Shown: positions 21,949 to 34,204 of the stretch, piece by piece
How positions within the stretch are numbered: the stretch's first letter is position 1
How the letters are laid out: the number at the start of each line of letters is the position of its first letter
Assembly: GCA_028015205.1 (NCBI GenBank)
Contig: CM051514.1
Location: 36,534,150-36,598,149, forward strand
DNA length: 64,000 nt
DNA from: Mytilisepta virgata
Taxonomy: Eukaryota; Mollusca; Bivalvia; Mytilida; Mytilidae
Direction of reading: 5' to 3'
Notes under the pieces: model-generated
What the model was told of the DNA's origin: nothing
Databases searched by the model: none
The model's input: the letters and a program-made list of their open reading frames with translations, nothing else
Made by a program: the position numbers and the translations under genes

Positions 21949-22750
21949 GTAATACTTATATATGTATACATTATACAATAGGGTAGATAGACAATTAAAA
22001 TTACATTGTGATTCATTTGAAATTTGTCTCACAAAAAATAAAGTATCCATTCTTCATAAGGGATTTTATTTGAATGTATTAAAGATTTTAGCACATTTTC
22101 TTTCAACAACTACAAGTCAAAGATAAATATTTACTTTTGAAGAGACAGTATATCATGGTAGGTTTTCAATTTCATATGTATCTTAATCCTAATTACATCT
22201 TATATATACAGATGAAGGTATCTGATTGGTTGATAGAAAATGATAGATGTGGTGTTTTCTCCATGTTGAAGTGTTTTGTCTTCATAGCACAGTATTGCAC
22301 AACAATTTCAATAGGAATGAATTTAAAGACTCAAATTGTTTGGGTTCTTACTGTATATTTAGATTTTGGATACTGTGAAAGTACTTTTATTCTTGGGGAA
22401 ACAAATTATCTTGGTTTTTTGTGGATGGCATTATCAACTAGTATAAATGTTCAACAAAATATAAGAACTGCTGTCTGAATCAGGACATTGAAAGATCCCT
22501 ATAACTGGTTTGACTACAAAAGCAAAATGAACCAAATATGCGCCAACAGACAGGATTTTGCCCATCTAATCTTTAAACAACTTAAAATGTACGACTTTTA
22601 ACTTTTTAATTCACGAAAATTAGTTTTGATCATTTTATCTCATCGTGATTCTCATACGAAAAATAATGAAATAGATAATTTCACATTGTGCTTGCTTTTG
22701 ATTTTTTTTATGAGTTAATTCTACAATTCAAAGTACATTCGTAACTTTTT

Positions 22751-24254
22751 AGCTCACCTGACCCAAAGGGTCAAGTGAGCTTTTCTCATCACTTGGAGTC
22801 CGTCATCCGTCGTCGTCCGTTAACTTTTACAAAAATCTTCTCCTCTGAAACTACTGGGCCAAATTGAACCAAACTTGGCCACAAGCATCATTAGGGTATC
22901 TAGTTTAAAAAATTTGTCCGATGACCCCACCTGCCGACCAACATGGCTGACATGGCTAAAAATAGAACATAGGGGAAAACTGCGATTTTTGTCTTATATC
23001 TCAAAAACTAAAGCAATTAGAGCAAAACTGACATGGGGTAAAAATGTTTGTCAGGTCAAGATCTACCTGTCGTGAAATTTTCAGACAATCGGTCAACCCT
23101 TTGTTGGGTTATTGCCCCTGAATTGTTAATTTTAAGGAAATTTTGCAGTTTTAGGTTATTATCTTGAATATTATTATAGACAAAGACAAATTGTAAACAG
23201 CAAAAATGTTCAACAAAGTAAGATGGTCCTTGGGTGGCCCCCTTCCAAAATTATGTCTGACATCCCCGACTTCCAACTGAGATGGCTGCTGTTACTGAAA
23301 ATAGAAAAAAAGGGGGGGAGGAGTGACTTTCAAAATAACAATCCAAAGATACTAATATTAGATATGAAACTACAAGTCCAGTTGGAACCAAAGTTGGCAG
23401 TAATAGTTCTTAGGAGGTTCTCTTTCAGAAATATTTCTACCCAGACAAAGATGGCCACCACAGCTGAGCTTAGTTTAACATAGGGCCCTATGGGAAAATT
23501 CATTGAGAAATCTTCTTGTCTTAAACCACTTGACCAATTGGAACCAGACTTGGCAGAAATTGTCCTTAGATGGTCCTCTTACAGAGATGTGTCCGATGAC
23601 CCAGATTGTCAATCAAGATGGCCGCCACAGCCGAACTTAGTTTAACATAGGGCTCTATAGGAAAATTCATTGAAAAATCCTCTTGTCCGAAACCACTTGA
23701 CATATTGGAGCAGACTTGGCGGCATTGGTCCTTAGGAGGTCCTCTTTGAGAAATATATCTGATTTCGTGGACTGTGAACCAAGATGGCCGCCACAGCAGA
23801 ACTTAGTTTAACATAGGACCTTTATGGGAAATTCACTCAAAAATCTTCTCGTCTGAAACCACTTGACATATTGGAGCAGACTTGGCAGCATTGGTCCTTA
23901 GGAGGTCCTCTTTCAGAAATTTGTCAGATCACCTGGATTGTCAACCAAGATGGCTGCCACACCGATCTTTGTTAAATATTGGACCCTATAGGAAAATTCA
24001 TTTAAAAATATTCTTGTCTGAAACTGCTTAGCCAGTTGGAACAAGACTTAGCAGAAATGGTCCTTAGATCGTTCTCTTTTAGAAATGTATCCGTTGACCT
24101 GGACTTAACCAAGATGTCTGCCACAGCTGAAATTAGTTTAACATAGAATCCTATAGAAAAACCAATCAAATTTACTGCAACACTTAAATTTTTAGGTCTG
24201 CTCAAGGTGAAAAGTTAAATCCAGGTGAGCGATACAGGCTCTTGAGAGCCTCTA
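22751..24254 (+). mobile_element. Helentron-like non-autonomous element (HINE-like), copy 1
   Basis: The 5' end is a hairpin, 'agctcacctgacccaaaggg' pairing with 'tcaagtgagct'. The 3' end reads 'ccaggtgagcgatacaggct' then a short stem 'ggctcttgagagcc' and CTAG|TTTT. The two ends carry an inverted 'gctcacctg/caggtgagc', and the 3' stem lies beyond the inverted repeat. That asymmetry, with insertion in T-rich DNA, is what Helentron/HINE elements show. The body holds about six ~165-bp units with 'aacttagtttaacatagg' and 'aagatggccgccacag'. No Rep/helicase. Confidence 0.6.
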
Positions 24255-24344
24255 GTTTTATTTTGTTTTTTTTTTATATACATGATATATTTCCGGATTT
24301 ATTTAATATTAATGTCATGAACATTGATGTCTTGATTTAAATAT

Positions 24345-24680
24345 ATGTTTTTATACACCTTGCAAACCAAGTTTTGGGGGGTATATAGGAATCTGTCTGT
24401 CTGTCCGTCTGTCTGTCTGTCCATATGTCTTGTACATGTTGTAAGCGCAACTCCTCCTAAAAATATGGACCGATAATTATGAAACTTTACATAATATTTC
24501 ACTTGTCCACGAGCAACCCAGACAAAAAAAATACATGTCCGGGTATTCAAGTGTACGAGTCGGGCAAGTCAGGCATAGCATTTCCACACCCCTGAGTCCA
24601 TATCTCACCTAGAGCAACAATATTTGGAATATAAATGATTCACTAGGGGTACATGTTAATTTGCCTTGACCTACTTTTCA
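24345..24680. repeat. Fragment of an interspersed repeat with a 'gtctgtctgtccgtc' head
   Basis: It starts 'tatacaccttgcaaaccaag', then a (tctgtctg)n-like patch at about 24391-24420 and 'gtaagcgcaactcctcctaa', the complement of the module at 1720-1756. Degraded and non-coding. Confidence 0.5.
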
Positions 24681-24699
24681 CGGTTCACTGAATTTGTCA

Positions 24700-25465
24700 A
24701 ATTTTGGGTTTGGAATTTTGTGCATTAGCTTAATTGCAGGTGAGACATATTTGTTAACTTCTTGGTGTGTTAAGATCTGTTTCTCAGATTTTAGTTAGGT
24801 CACTTTCACCGACATTTTTTGCTTTAATAAACATATAGGTCCTGCTCCTGGTGTGGTTGTATAGTGGTATGGTGTCTGTAGACAGTTGGTTTCCTGAAGC
24901 TAAATTAAGTTCTCTTTGTTTAATCCTTTTGAAATTTGAATATGTTATTACATGTACTTATATCAGTAAAGGTACAAATGTAGGTTCCTATTTAATTAAG
25001 AGATTGCTAGCCCATATTAAGCAACTAAAATTGCTACTTTTGCTAAATTAATTAGATATAGGGCAATTATTATTTTTATGCCCTTACCAATCGGTGTCTG
25101 AAGCAATAAGTGTTAACGGTGTGCATTCAGTCATGTAGGTAAATGGTTGATCTGAAGTTTTAAGACATACAAGTGCATGTGAGTGAAATGCATTACCAGG
25201 GCTTTCAATATCTTTTTAGCAGGAGATCTAGATATACTTTTAATAAAGCAGATGTTCCTACTTAAATTTGACATGGGTCTAGGGCCACTTAAAAGAAACA
25301 TTAATGTTGATTTTAATGTTCTCTGACATCATGTATTGTTGACGTCGTAGACGTTGCATAGCGAAGAACAACGATAAACACATTATTGTTGGTCTACTTC
25401 ACACAATCTATCTCATATGATACAATAATCTGCAATTACCTGGTTATCACATGATGTATTTATAG
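24700..25465. other. No gene seen; intron-like
   Basis: AT-rich, no repeat structure, with no coding exon found between the SET exon and the acidic exon. At least one more exon, of length 3n+1, would be needed here or in 21949-24700 if the two belong to one transcript. Confidence 0.4.
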
Positions 25466-25824
25466 ATGAATTAGAAAGTGACAATGAGAGTGAGCAAGAT
25501 GCTGAGGAGGATGGGGAGGAGGAAGAAGAGATAGTCATTGAGGAAGTACATGTACCCATTCAGGAAGCCACCAAAAATAAGTCAACAAAAAAAGTGCAGA
25601 AAAAGAAACCTGAACAGAAGCGAGTGTGGAGTTCAACTGAAAAGAAACTGTTGAACAGTAAATTCGAAAAAGAAATTAGACTGGGGAAGGTTCCAGGAAA
25701 AAATATTATTGTAACTGCTCAGAGAGGATCTCCTCTTTTAGCAGCAATCCCTTGGAGCAAAATAAAGTTTGCTGTGTATAATATTATAAAGTCAAGAAAG
25801 AACCTTAAATGTAAGGTGATTTAA
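25466..25824 (+). CDS. Acidic plus W..PGK..W domain terminal exon, possibly of the SET gene
   Basis: After the acceptor (tgtatttatag|) the frame is open for 119 codons to a TAA. It reads an acidic stretch (ESEQDAEEDGEEEEE), a lysine-rich linker (KSTKKVQKKKPEQKR), then a compact domain with VWSSTEKKLL, GKVPGKN and IPWSKIKFAVYNIIKSRK. This W-E-K...PGK...W..IKF.V.N.I pattern recurs, as I recall, at the C-terminus of many uncharacterised invertebrate and fish proteins and resembles a SANT/Myb-like helical domain. It needs one base from the previous exon, whereas the SET exon ends in phase 0, so at least one exon is missing if they belong together. The downstream stop makes it a last coding exon. 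Confidence 0.65.
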
Positions 25825-26469
25825 CACTTCAATAATATCTTCATTAATCACATTTTTCATGTTCGTTGGTAGATTAGTGCATACCATGGTAAAAACATAA
25901 GAACCAGTCTTAGAGGAAAACATCAAAACATTCATGATGTAAAATTGAGTTTATTTCTTCAAGAATCAAACAAGTCAGTCCTAAAATTGTAATATTTCAC
26001 TAGATACATGTATATCAAAGGGGTATAATACCGACAGGTTTATTAGTTCGTTTTTGAGATATAAGTGATTTAAGATTTTGCTGGAGACTGAACTCCTGTA
26101 GTTTTTTCATAAGTTTAAGACAGACAATGTTTCTTCATAAAAAACATGAAAATAATAATTGAACTTTCTGGAATATTTATATGGTTGCTTCTTATGATGT
26201 GTTTTGTAGAATTATGAAAAGAAAATAGGTGGTCAAAGGGCAAAAAAAGTATAATGTATTTGAATGGATAAAACAAGAGGAGTCTGAAAATTTGCAAAAC
26301 CTCAGGATCATATCTCCTTAATTTGTAGATTATCACTGACCCTCCAAAACCGAAAGTTTATTGGGCAGATGGGGGATTTTATTCATTACTCTTTGTTTTC
26401 AACGAAAAGATTAAGCTAAAGTAAACATTGATAATTGGTAAGTTTCTGTTATCAATATTGTTTAAATAG

Positions 26470-26671
26470 GGAAACAGTGAACGGATTAACAACTTATGCT
26501 TTGCATACTGAACAAATTGATAGAAAGTACAAAACATATCAAATTTCTTGTTCTACCAGACATGAAGAAATTCCTGAATTCGAAATTTTAACAAATAATT
26601 TGGAGCCGTGGGGATGTTTAACACCTAAAAAATTATATATGGTCAATTTGAACAGTTTTAGAGCGCCTTAG
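26470..26671 (+). CDS. Candidate coding exon, unrecognised
   Basis: Following 'attgtttaaatag', the frame is open for about 67 codons to a TAG. It has balanced, protein-like composition, including RKYKTYQISCSTRHEEIPEF and NNLEPWGCLTPKKLYMVNL. I recognise no family. It lies 650 bp past the acidic exon on the same strand, and could be an exon of a neighbouring gene, a transposon remnant or chance. Confidence 0.35.
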
Positions 26672-26839
26672 GTAATGAGACACCCTATGGCATATGAAAT
26701 GTGTACTGAACATAGTTATGGAAATCATCTAAACATTTCCATTCATATTTGTTATATGTTTTAATAGCAAATTCAAAGAGATTAATCTTCATCATGATTA
26801 AATGAAATTTAGTACTGAATGAAAATTTTTTCTTTTTCA

Positions 26840-26960
26840 CTTGCCTAGCCAAAGGCCAGTGTGAGTTTTTACTCACACTTGGAGTCTGTTGTCCGTCTAG
26901 TGTTAACTCTATACACATCTTCATCTTCTCTGATGGATTTTTTCCATCATTTTTCTGTTC
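26840..26960 (+). repeat. 5' fragment of the Helentron-like family
   Basis: 'cctagccaaaggccagtgtg' followed by 'cacttggagtctgttgtccg' and 'catcttctctgatgga' is a diverged, truncated copy of the hairpin head found at 22751, 27578 and 45859. Confidence 0.55.
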
Positions 26961-26969
26961 AAGGGACAA

Positions 26970-27577
26970 GAGGATTGTAACTAATTTAAACCACAGTAAC
27001 TTTTTGATTCAGTGGAACCAACCAATACATCAATTTTGTAATAAATATTTATTGTTGTTTTCTATATATAATCAACTGATCTATATTTAACTGTGGTGTA
27101 AAAGGGAATACAATACAATCATGACAATTAAGATTTCCAATAGATTTTTTCTTGAAAATTTGAAACAATGTCAATAATGGTATGTACTTTCCAAATACTG
27201 TTACTGTAAGAAAAGCATACCTTCATTATATACTTTTTTAAATATTTAAGTTGTTTTTGTCAATTTGACATATTCCTGTTCGAAATATCTTGAATTTAAT
27301 ACATGTATATTTTATTATTAGAAAATTTATAACTATTCCATATAAATTTATTTTTAACTGATACTACTTTTAAGTCTATCCAGAACTTTATTAGTATATT
27401 TATTTGTCAATAAAGTATTTTGGATGTTTTTTATGGAGGTTTTATCTGTGTGTATATATATATAGAAATTTATAATTGCCCATAGTTGTTCTTCTGAAAT
27501 TTTTGAAATGAAATTCCCAATATGAAATGACAGTTGAGAAAAAAAAATCTTACTTTTTGTGCTTATCCGGCCTTTTT
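26970..27577. other. No feature seen
   Basis: AT-rich spacer of about 600 bp with a short 'tgtatatatatata' run near 27452. No frame of interest. Confidence 0.5.
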
Positions 27578-28506
27578 AGCTCACCTGGCCAAAGGCCATG
27601 TGAGCTTTCGTCCGCCGTCCGTCCATCGTAAACTTTTCATTCAAAAATCTTCTCCTCTGAAACCGCTGGGCCGATTGGTTTGAAACTTAATAGGAATGAT
27701 CTATGACATGTCCTCTACAAACGATCCTCAATTTATTTTGATCTGACATAAAACATGGCTGTCGTAGCTAAAAATAGAATAAAGGGGTACATGTGTTGTT
27801 TTTGGCTTATAACATAAAACCAGTTACAGATATCAAAAATCTGACAGGGAAAAATTGATCAGCATTACAAGATCTACCTAACCTGAAATTTTGAAGGAAT
27901 TCCCAAAACCCATTTAGGAGTTATTGCCCTTTTTTCGTCAAATTTTCAAAATTTAACATTTTTTGTCATTTATCTCCAAAACTATTGAAGATAGAAGTGA
28001 AATGTAAATTTGAACAATGTTTGCCATGTTGAGATCTACATACCCTGAAATTTTAAAGGAAATCCCAAAACCCATTTAGGAGTTATAGTCCTTTTTTGTC
28101 AAATTTTCAAAATTTTAACATTTTTGCATTTATCTCCAAAACTATTTGAGATAGAAGTGAAATGTAAATTGAAAAATGTTTGCCATGTTGAGATCTACCT
28201 ACCCTGAAATTTTGAAGGGAATTCCAAATTCTATTTAGGAGTTATTGGTTTGTGTAATTTGAGGTCGGGTTCTGTTACATTTATTAAAGGTTGACCTTAT
28301 TCCTTGTCAATTTTATCAACTTCCTGCCAGGACTACCACCATCAGGGAACATATTTTAACATTAAACCTTATGAAAAATAAATCTTCAACAAATTTTCCC
28401 TGAACAACTGAACCAATTGCAACAAACTTGGTCAAATAGTTGATTAATTGTCCAATGAAAACCAGACTCCAGATGAGCGATACAGGCTCTGGTGAGCCTC
28501 TTGTTT
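27578..28506 (+). mobile_element. Helentron-like non-autonomous element, copy 2
   Basis: Head 'agctcacctggccaaaggcc' with hairpin complement 'atgtgagct', then 'tctcctctgaaaccgctggg'. Tail 'gatgagcgatacaggctc' followed by 'tggtgagcctcttg|ttt'. The body is a different subfamily with repeated 'cctgaaatttt.aagga' and 'cccatttaggagttat' units of about 170 bp. Confidence 0.6.
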
Positions 28507-29870
28507 AACCAAACTTGGCCACAATCATCATTAGGGTATCTAGTTTAAAAAATATATCCGACCTCCCTGCCTGCCGACCAACATGGCCGACATGGCTAAA
28601 AATAGAACATAGGGGTAAACTGCAGTTTTTGTCTTATCTGACAGGGGTAAAAATGTTCATCAGGTCAAGATCTACCTGCCATGAAATTTTCAGACGAATC
28701 GGTCAACCCTTTGTTTGGTTATTGCCCCTGATTTGTTAATTTCAAGGAAATTTTGCAGTTTTAGGTTATTATCTTGAATATTATTATAAAGACAAATTGT
28801 AAACAGCAAAAATGTTCAACAAAGTAAGATCTACAAATAAGTCGACATGACCAAAATCATTGATTGACCCCTTATAGGAGTTTTTGCCCTTTAAAGATGG
28901 CATCCAGCGTAAACTTTCCTTTAAAGATCTTTTCCTCTCAAACCACTGGGCCAATTGAGACCAAACAGGATGAAACAAGGCCAGTTGGAACCAAAGTTGG
29001 CAGTAATGGTTCTTAGGGGATTCTCTTTCAGAAATATGTCCAATGACCCGTACTGTTAACAAAGATGGCCTCCACAGCCAAACTTAGTTTAACATAGGGC
29101 CCTATGGGAAGATTCATTGAAAAATCTTCTTGTCTTAAACCACTTGACCAATTGGAACCAGACTTGGCAGCAATGGTCAGATGGTCCTCTTACAGAGGTG
29201 TGTTCGATGACCTGGACTGTCAACCAAGATGGCCGCCACAACTGAACTTAGTTTAACATAGGGCCCTATAGGAAAATTCATTGAAAAATCTTCTTGTCTG
29301 AAACCAGTTTACATATTGGAGCAGGACTTGGCAGCATTGGTCCTTAGGAGGTCCTTTTTTCAGAAATGTGTCTGATTTCGTGGACTGTGAACCAAGATGG
29401 CTGCCACAGCAGAACTTAGTTTAACATAGGACCCTATGGGAAATTCACTCAAAAATCTTCTTGTCTGAAACCACTAAGCCAATTAGAATTAGACTTGGTA
29501 GCAATGGTCCTTAGATGGTCCTCTTTCAGAATTTTGTGCGATGACCCAGACTGTCAACCAAGATGGCCACCACACCCGAACTTAGTTTAACATAGGGCCC
29601 TATGGAAAAATTCATTTAAAAATCTTCTTGTGTGAAACCGCTTAGCCAGTTGGAACAAGACTTTGCAGAAATGGTCCTTAGATGGTTCTCTTTTAGAAAT
29701 ATATCCGTTGACCTGGACTGTCAACCAAGATGACTGCCACAGCTGAAATGAGTTTAAGATAGAATCCTATAGAAAAACCAGCCAAATTGACTGCAACACT
29801 TCAATTTTTAGGTCTGCTCAAGGTGAAAAATTAAATCCAGGTGAGCGATACAGGCTCTTGAGAGCCTCTG
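28507..29870 (+). mobile_element. Helentron-like element, copy 3, 5'-truncated, abutting copy 2
   Basis: It begins inside the body ('aaccaaacttggccacaatc', equivalent to about 22868 in copy 1) directly after the tail of copy 2. It continues through the same order of units ('gatggccgccacaactgaac' etc.) to the tail 'gtgagcgatacaggctcttg' and a 'gagcctctgg|ttt' end. Either copy 2 inserted into copy 3 and removed its head, or the two form a tandem or rolling-circle concatemer. Confidence 0.6.
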
Positions 29871-29879
29871 GTTTTTTTA

Positions 29880-31870
29880 CTTTTGAGATGATGTCATATC
29901 TACAACATCATAATCTCTCCCGGTTTCTGTATCATAGCGTTGTTTAATTTTTGATCTTATAAAGGCAGAACTCATGATTTTTGTAAAACAGTTATAATAA
30001 GAACAAGTTTCAGGGACATAAGATTTTCAGTATTTGATGATAAAATTTCGATTTTTAAAATATCATTTGCTACTGTATTTTTTATTTAACACAATTTTTG
30101 TTTTATTGGCCTTATATTGTTTAAATAGACATTCTAAAACTATTAAGTGACCATTGTTGTTCCTTCGGACTGTTTCTTAAAAAACATAATTGGGACAAGA
30201 GAAGGGATTATGGATTAGTCACTATAGGTGGGTGTACATGTATGTTTTAATTATATAACTCATTTATTGTTCATGTTCATCTGTAAGAGATATTATCACT
30301 TGTTGCCCCTATTGTTCTTGTTTATGTTTATAATAGTTTATGTTTGTTATTGATTATGTTTTTTTACTCGAATGTTTAAATATGTTATTGTTTAAATAAA
30401 TTAATGAATAAAAAGCTGTTTTGTCATGTAAAAGAGTGTCTTCCTTCTTTTCAAGAAACCAATTTCGTGTAATGTTTTATACAATTAAAATTAGTTGTTG
30501 TTGTAGTCACTCTCTTCATACGTTTTTTAACAGTGTTTTCAAATATCAAATCTGTAATAGAACATGTAGAATTAAAGATGTACTGGTTTCCCTTTTTATG
30601 TCTGTCTGGTTTGTTATAGCGCTAATTCTTGATCACATTTTCTCATCAACAACACATTGCAGAATCCTGATATTTGGTAACAAACTTTAGTCTAGGAAAA
30701 CATGATCTAGTTTGTTGATGTTTCTTTTGTGCTTGCTATATATTGATCTTATAAGTCCTACCTTTTGCAACTGATTTTAATAGGTTGTTATCAGACCTGT
30801 TGGGACTAAATTGTTATTTTCTATTTAAGAAAGCAGACCTTCGTGGTGAACGTTAGATTCATATGAACCATTTGAATTGTGGTTTGTGATTTCAGTTGAA
30901 TGTGTTTATTATTAAACTTGCTGTTAAGGGCAAGACCTAAGGGTAATTGACAGGTACCACTATGGCTCTTTGGCAGTATCAAGATACAGGTACGTATACA
31001 GAACCTTAATTAGTCAATCCGGGAATCTGGATAGAGACCTCTATCAAAGTTTTAATTACATAAAAATTACCCTGTTTGTATACATTCCATTGACGCAGAA
31101 AGGTCCCCATTTAAACATCTTTTGTAACACGAAAAGTCTCCATTTAGAAATCTCACATCATACTGTGTACCATACTATATACAGTAAATGAAATATTTTT
31201 CTCTTGACACTGCTAGGGAAAGAGCATAGTTTAACAGACTATATCTCACTGGCCACCTTGGTCTCTGCTACGTGGAAATAAATATGGTCATGCTGAATAA
31301 CATTCCTGTATGCAAGAAAATACTGACAAACTACCCCCACTCTTGCTAGTAATAAGCAATATATCAAAATTTCTATACCGGACCAAGATTATTTGGCTCT
31401 GCCGAAACTGGACCCATATCTGGTACATTAAGGTTTTTGAGACATAGGGGCACAAAGAAGCAAAATTCATCCACAGCACCTCTAATCAACGATGAAATAC
31501 AATGGCAAGCTCAGGACGATTCTCTGATGAACAAAGTGTCAAGTTCTGTGACCCAAAGAAGTAAGTCAGTGTTACAACTAATAACAGTCTCGATGTTTAA
31601 ACAATAACCTCGTTTTTGTAACCTTTGTGATTGAGTTTATTAAGAGGAGAAACAATTTTTAGGATTTCTAGGCTTTGTACCAGAGCAGTCGTTGAGCTAA
31701 CCTGAAAACTTAACCAAAGTTACTGAAGATTAAAATGTAGGTAAAAGTGACTCAATTGTTGCATGACCGTACTTTACTACCAAAGACGTATCCACTGCAT
31801 GATGAAGTTTCATTGTCACGGGATGTCTAATACCATAGATTAAGAGCTAAACCGAAAACTTAACCAAAGT
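29880..31870. other. AT-rich, no gene recognised
   Basis: About 2 kb without a convincing exon. A direct repeat of about 33 bp ('ctgaaaacttaaccaaagt' type) occurs at about 31698-31730 and 31850-31876, the second copy immediately preceding the reverse-transcriptase remnant. Confidence 0.5.
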
Positions 31871-31876
31871 CACTGA

Positions 31877-33090
31877 AGCTCTTTCTCGTCCACATAAACG
31901 ACCTGTTAACTCTAGCGTGAAACTTTTTGCTGATGGCTGCCTGTTGTGTCGTCCTATTCGATCCACTAGCGATTCCGCCAAGCTGCAAGACGACCTAGAT
32001 AAACTAAAAAAATGGGAAAACGATTGGCAAATGGCATTCCACCCACATAAATGTACCACCATCCATATCAGCAAGAAACACAAACCGATCATATGCGATT
32101 ACCATCTGCACGGCCACATCCTTGAAAGCGTCCCAGGCGGGAAATACCTTGGTTTATACATCAGCAAGGACCTGTCTTGGCGTAAACACTGACTAGACGA
32201 CAGCAAAAGCCTCCAGATCTGTTGGATTCCCGTGTAGGAACCTCAGAAGTTGTCCACAGGAAGTAAAAGGTGAAGCCTACACAACTTTAGTGAGGCCTGT
32301 CCTCGAGTATGCCAGTGCTGTCTGGGATCCCTACCAGCATCAGCAAATCCAACAAATCGAAAACGTACAACGCCAGGCTGCCAGATTTGCAATGGGGGAC
32401 TTCTCGAGGGAACTTGTTTGGGTAATCAAAATGTATGGGTATGTGCGTCATAAATATCTATGCCTAGGCATAAATCCATTTAAGGCTATGCATAAATGAT
32501 TTATGCCTAGGCATAAATACTAATGGTTAGCCTTAAATCGATTTATGCCTAGGCATAAATACTTATATGTCTATCCATAATTCGATTTATGCTTAGGCAT
32601 AAATCGATTCATGCTTAGGCATAAATATTTATGGTTAGCTTAAATCGATTTATGCCTAGGCATAAATAAATATTTAATCGATTCATGCTTAGGCATAAAT
32701 ATTTATGGTTAGCCTTAAATCGATTTATGCCTAAGCATAAATCGAATTATGGATAGCCATAAGTATTTATGCCTAGGCATAAATATTTATGCCTCGCCTT
32801 AATTTGATTAATGCTTAGGCATAAATATTTATGCCTAGGCACAAATAAATATTTGTGACGCACATACCGCGCCATAAAAATAAAAATGACTCAGCAACTA
32901 GGTTGGGAACCACTGGAAAACAAAAGAGCCAGGAACAGAGTTATCATGTTCTACAAAATAATAAATCATGTCGTAGAAGTTCCTGTTCACCACCTGCTCA
33001 ACCACCATAACACCAGAACCCGTGGTTCCGTGTCTAATAATAGGCTGCCCAGTCAACAAATTTTATCGATTTGGGTTAACAGAATAACAC
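31877..33090 (+). pseudogene. Non-LTR retrotransposon reverse-transcriptase remnant (Jockey/CR1-like)
   Basis: A 5'-truncated piece of a LINE-type reverse transcriptase. Readable pieces are LFLVHINDL, then after a frameshift VKLFADGCLL (the catalytic F-A-D-D box is mutated to A-D-G), LQDDLDKLKKWENDWQMAF, KYLGLYISKDLSW, then after another break RPVLEYASAVWDPY and QIENVQRQAARF. A third piece after an insertion is LGWEPLENKRARNRVIMFYK. This is the usual C-terminal thumb order of Jockey/CR1-type elements. At least two frameshifts, the lost active-site aspartate and a 431-bp insertion make it dead. The exact clade is uncertain. Confidence 0.85.
32438..32868. mobile_element. Palindrome-rich MITE inserted in the reverse-transcriptase remnant
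   Basis: 13-bp perfect inverted ends, ggtatgtgcgtca (32438-32450) and its complement (32856-32868). The whole interior consists of about 18-20-bp palindromes of the type 'atttatgcctaggcataaat', repeated roughly ten times with variants joined by 'ggttagccttaaatcga'. It separates ...QAARFAMGDF from ...QQLGWEPL of the host element. 'aaaatg' lies near both outer edges and may be the target duplication. Confidence 0.85.
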
Positions 33091-33359
33091 ACGGCTGTAT
33101 TTGACATCATTGGAAAGACGAGAACAAGCCTCATCGAAATATTGATGTCGTCGTTGTCACGATTTTCTTAAATTTGGGCTAAAGGTCAAAGCTAAAATTT
33201 CAAGGAAAACGCAGAGTCACGTTTAGACAGCTGGTCGCTCCTACATATACGCGTTTATAGCAAAATGAATTCGAATATTTCAAAGGATTATGACTATAGT
33301 TTAGGACTAATTTGATATTTATGTTGCCAAATATGGTTCGAGATTGACATTTGTACTAA

Positions 33360-34197
33360 AGCCCCCTTTACAGTGAACGAAGACTGCACTACGACCATAA
33401 AAAATGTTTTGATCGTGGAACATCTTAGTGGGGTCGTACTGAGGTCTTCAAGTAGCGTAGTGTGGTCGGCATTGCGCGTGATAGGTCGTAGTAGAATCTC
33501 CAGGTGCCACGAATGTTTTGAACATGCTCAAAATTTACGTAGCGAGGTCGTCGCTACTTTTGATCGGACAGACATCGTACCGCTGTCGTAGAGGAAGCGC
33601 AGAGACATCGTAGTGAGATCGTAGTGAGACATCGTAGTGAGAACTAATATACATTCAAGCAAGAATTGTCCTTTTATATAGTTTATTTGCTGGTCGTAGA
33701 GGAAGCGCAGAGACATCGTAGTGTCATCGTAGTGAGACATCGTAGTGAGAACTGATTTACATTCAAGCAAGAAATTGTCCTTTTATATAGTTTATTTGCT
33801 GATCGTGGCTAGATCGTGAGAACAACGTAGCAAGGTCGTAATACTCGTGGTAGCAGCGTAGTGACAACGTATTACGATCGTCAAGCGCGTATCGATGTCG
33901 TGTCACAATCGTGAGAGGTCGTACAACATCGGCCTAGGGGCGTCGTGTGATCGTGTTATTGTCGTAGCTTGAACGTACCACAAACGCAGGCATCGTAGCG
34001 AAAACGTAGGAGAGCGTAGTAGCAACGTGAAAGATTATCAAAAAAACGTATTTTGATCGTATGGTAAGCGTAGGGGTGTCGTGAATTCCTTTACACTGAA
34101 GATGGTTTTCCAATTTTTCCACGACCCTGCTACGATCTTGGCGATCGTAGAGGTCGTGGAGAGCGTAGCACAGTCTTCGACCAGTGTAAAGGGGGCT
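33360..34197. mobile_element. 838-bp TIR element with TAA target duplication (Harbinger-like size class)
   Basis: The ends are inverted copies over about 33 bp (agccccctttaca, then cgaagactg, ctacg), flanked by TAA at 33357-33359 and 34198-34200. A 3-bp TWA target duplication is typical of PIF/Harbinger elements. The interior is rich in 'atcgtag' / 'gtcgtg' motifs and includes a 108-bp tandem duplication (units from 33585 and 33693). No transposase, so it is non-autonomous. Confidence 0.85.
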
Positions 34198-34204
34198 TAA
34201 ATAT

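Noticed and set aside
22137..22478. 113-codon plus frame between the SET and acidic exons
   Set aside because: Composition is that of AT-rich intron translation, with no recognisable motif.
28784..29062. Minus-strand frame in the Helentron-like element
   Set aside because: The same peptide-like pattern arises in every copy of the non-coding repeat.
32420..32875. CRISPR-like array (regular short repeats)
   Set aside because: The units are palindromes with variable, related spacers inside a TIR element in an animal genome; there are no cas genes.
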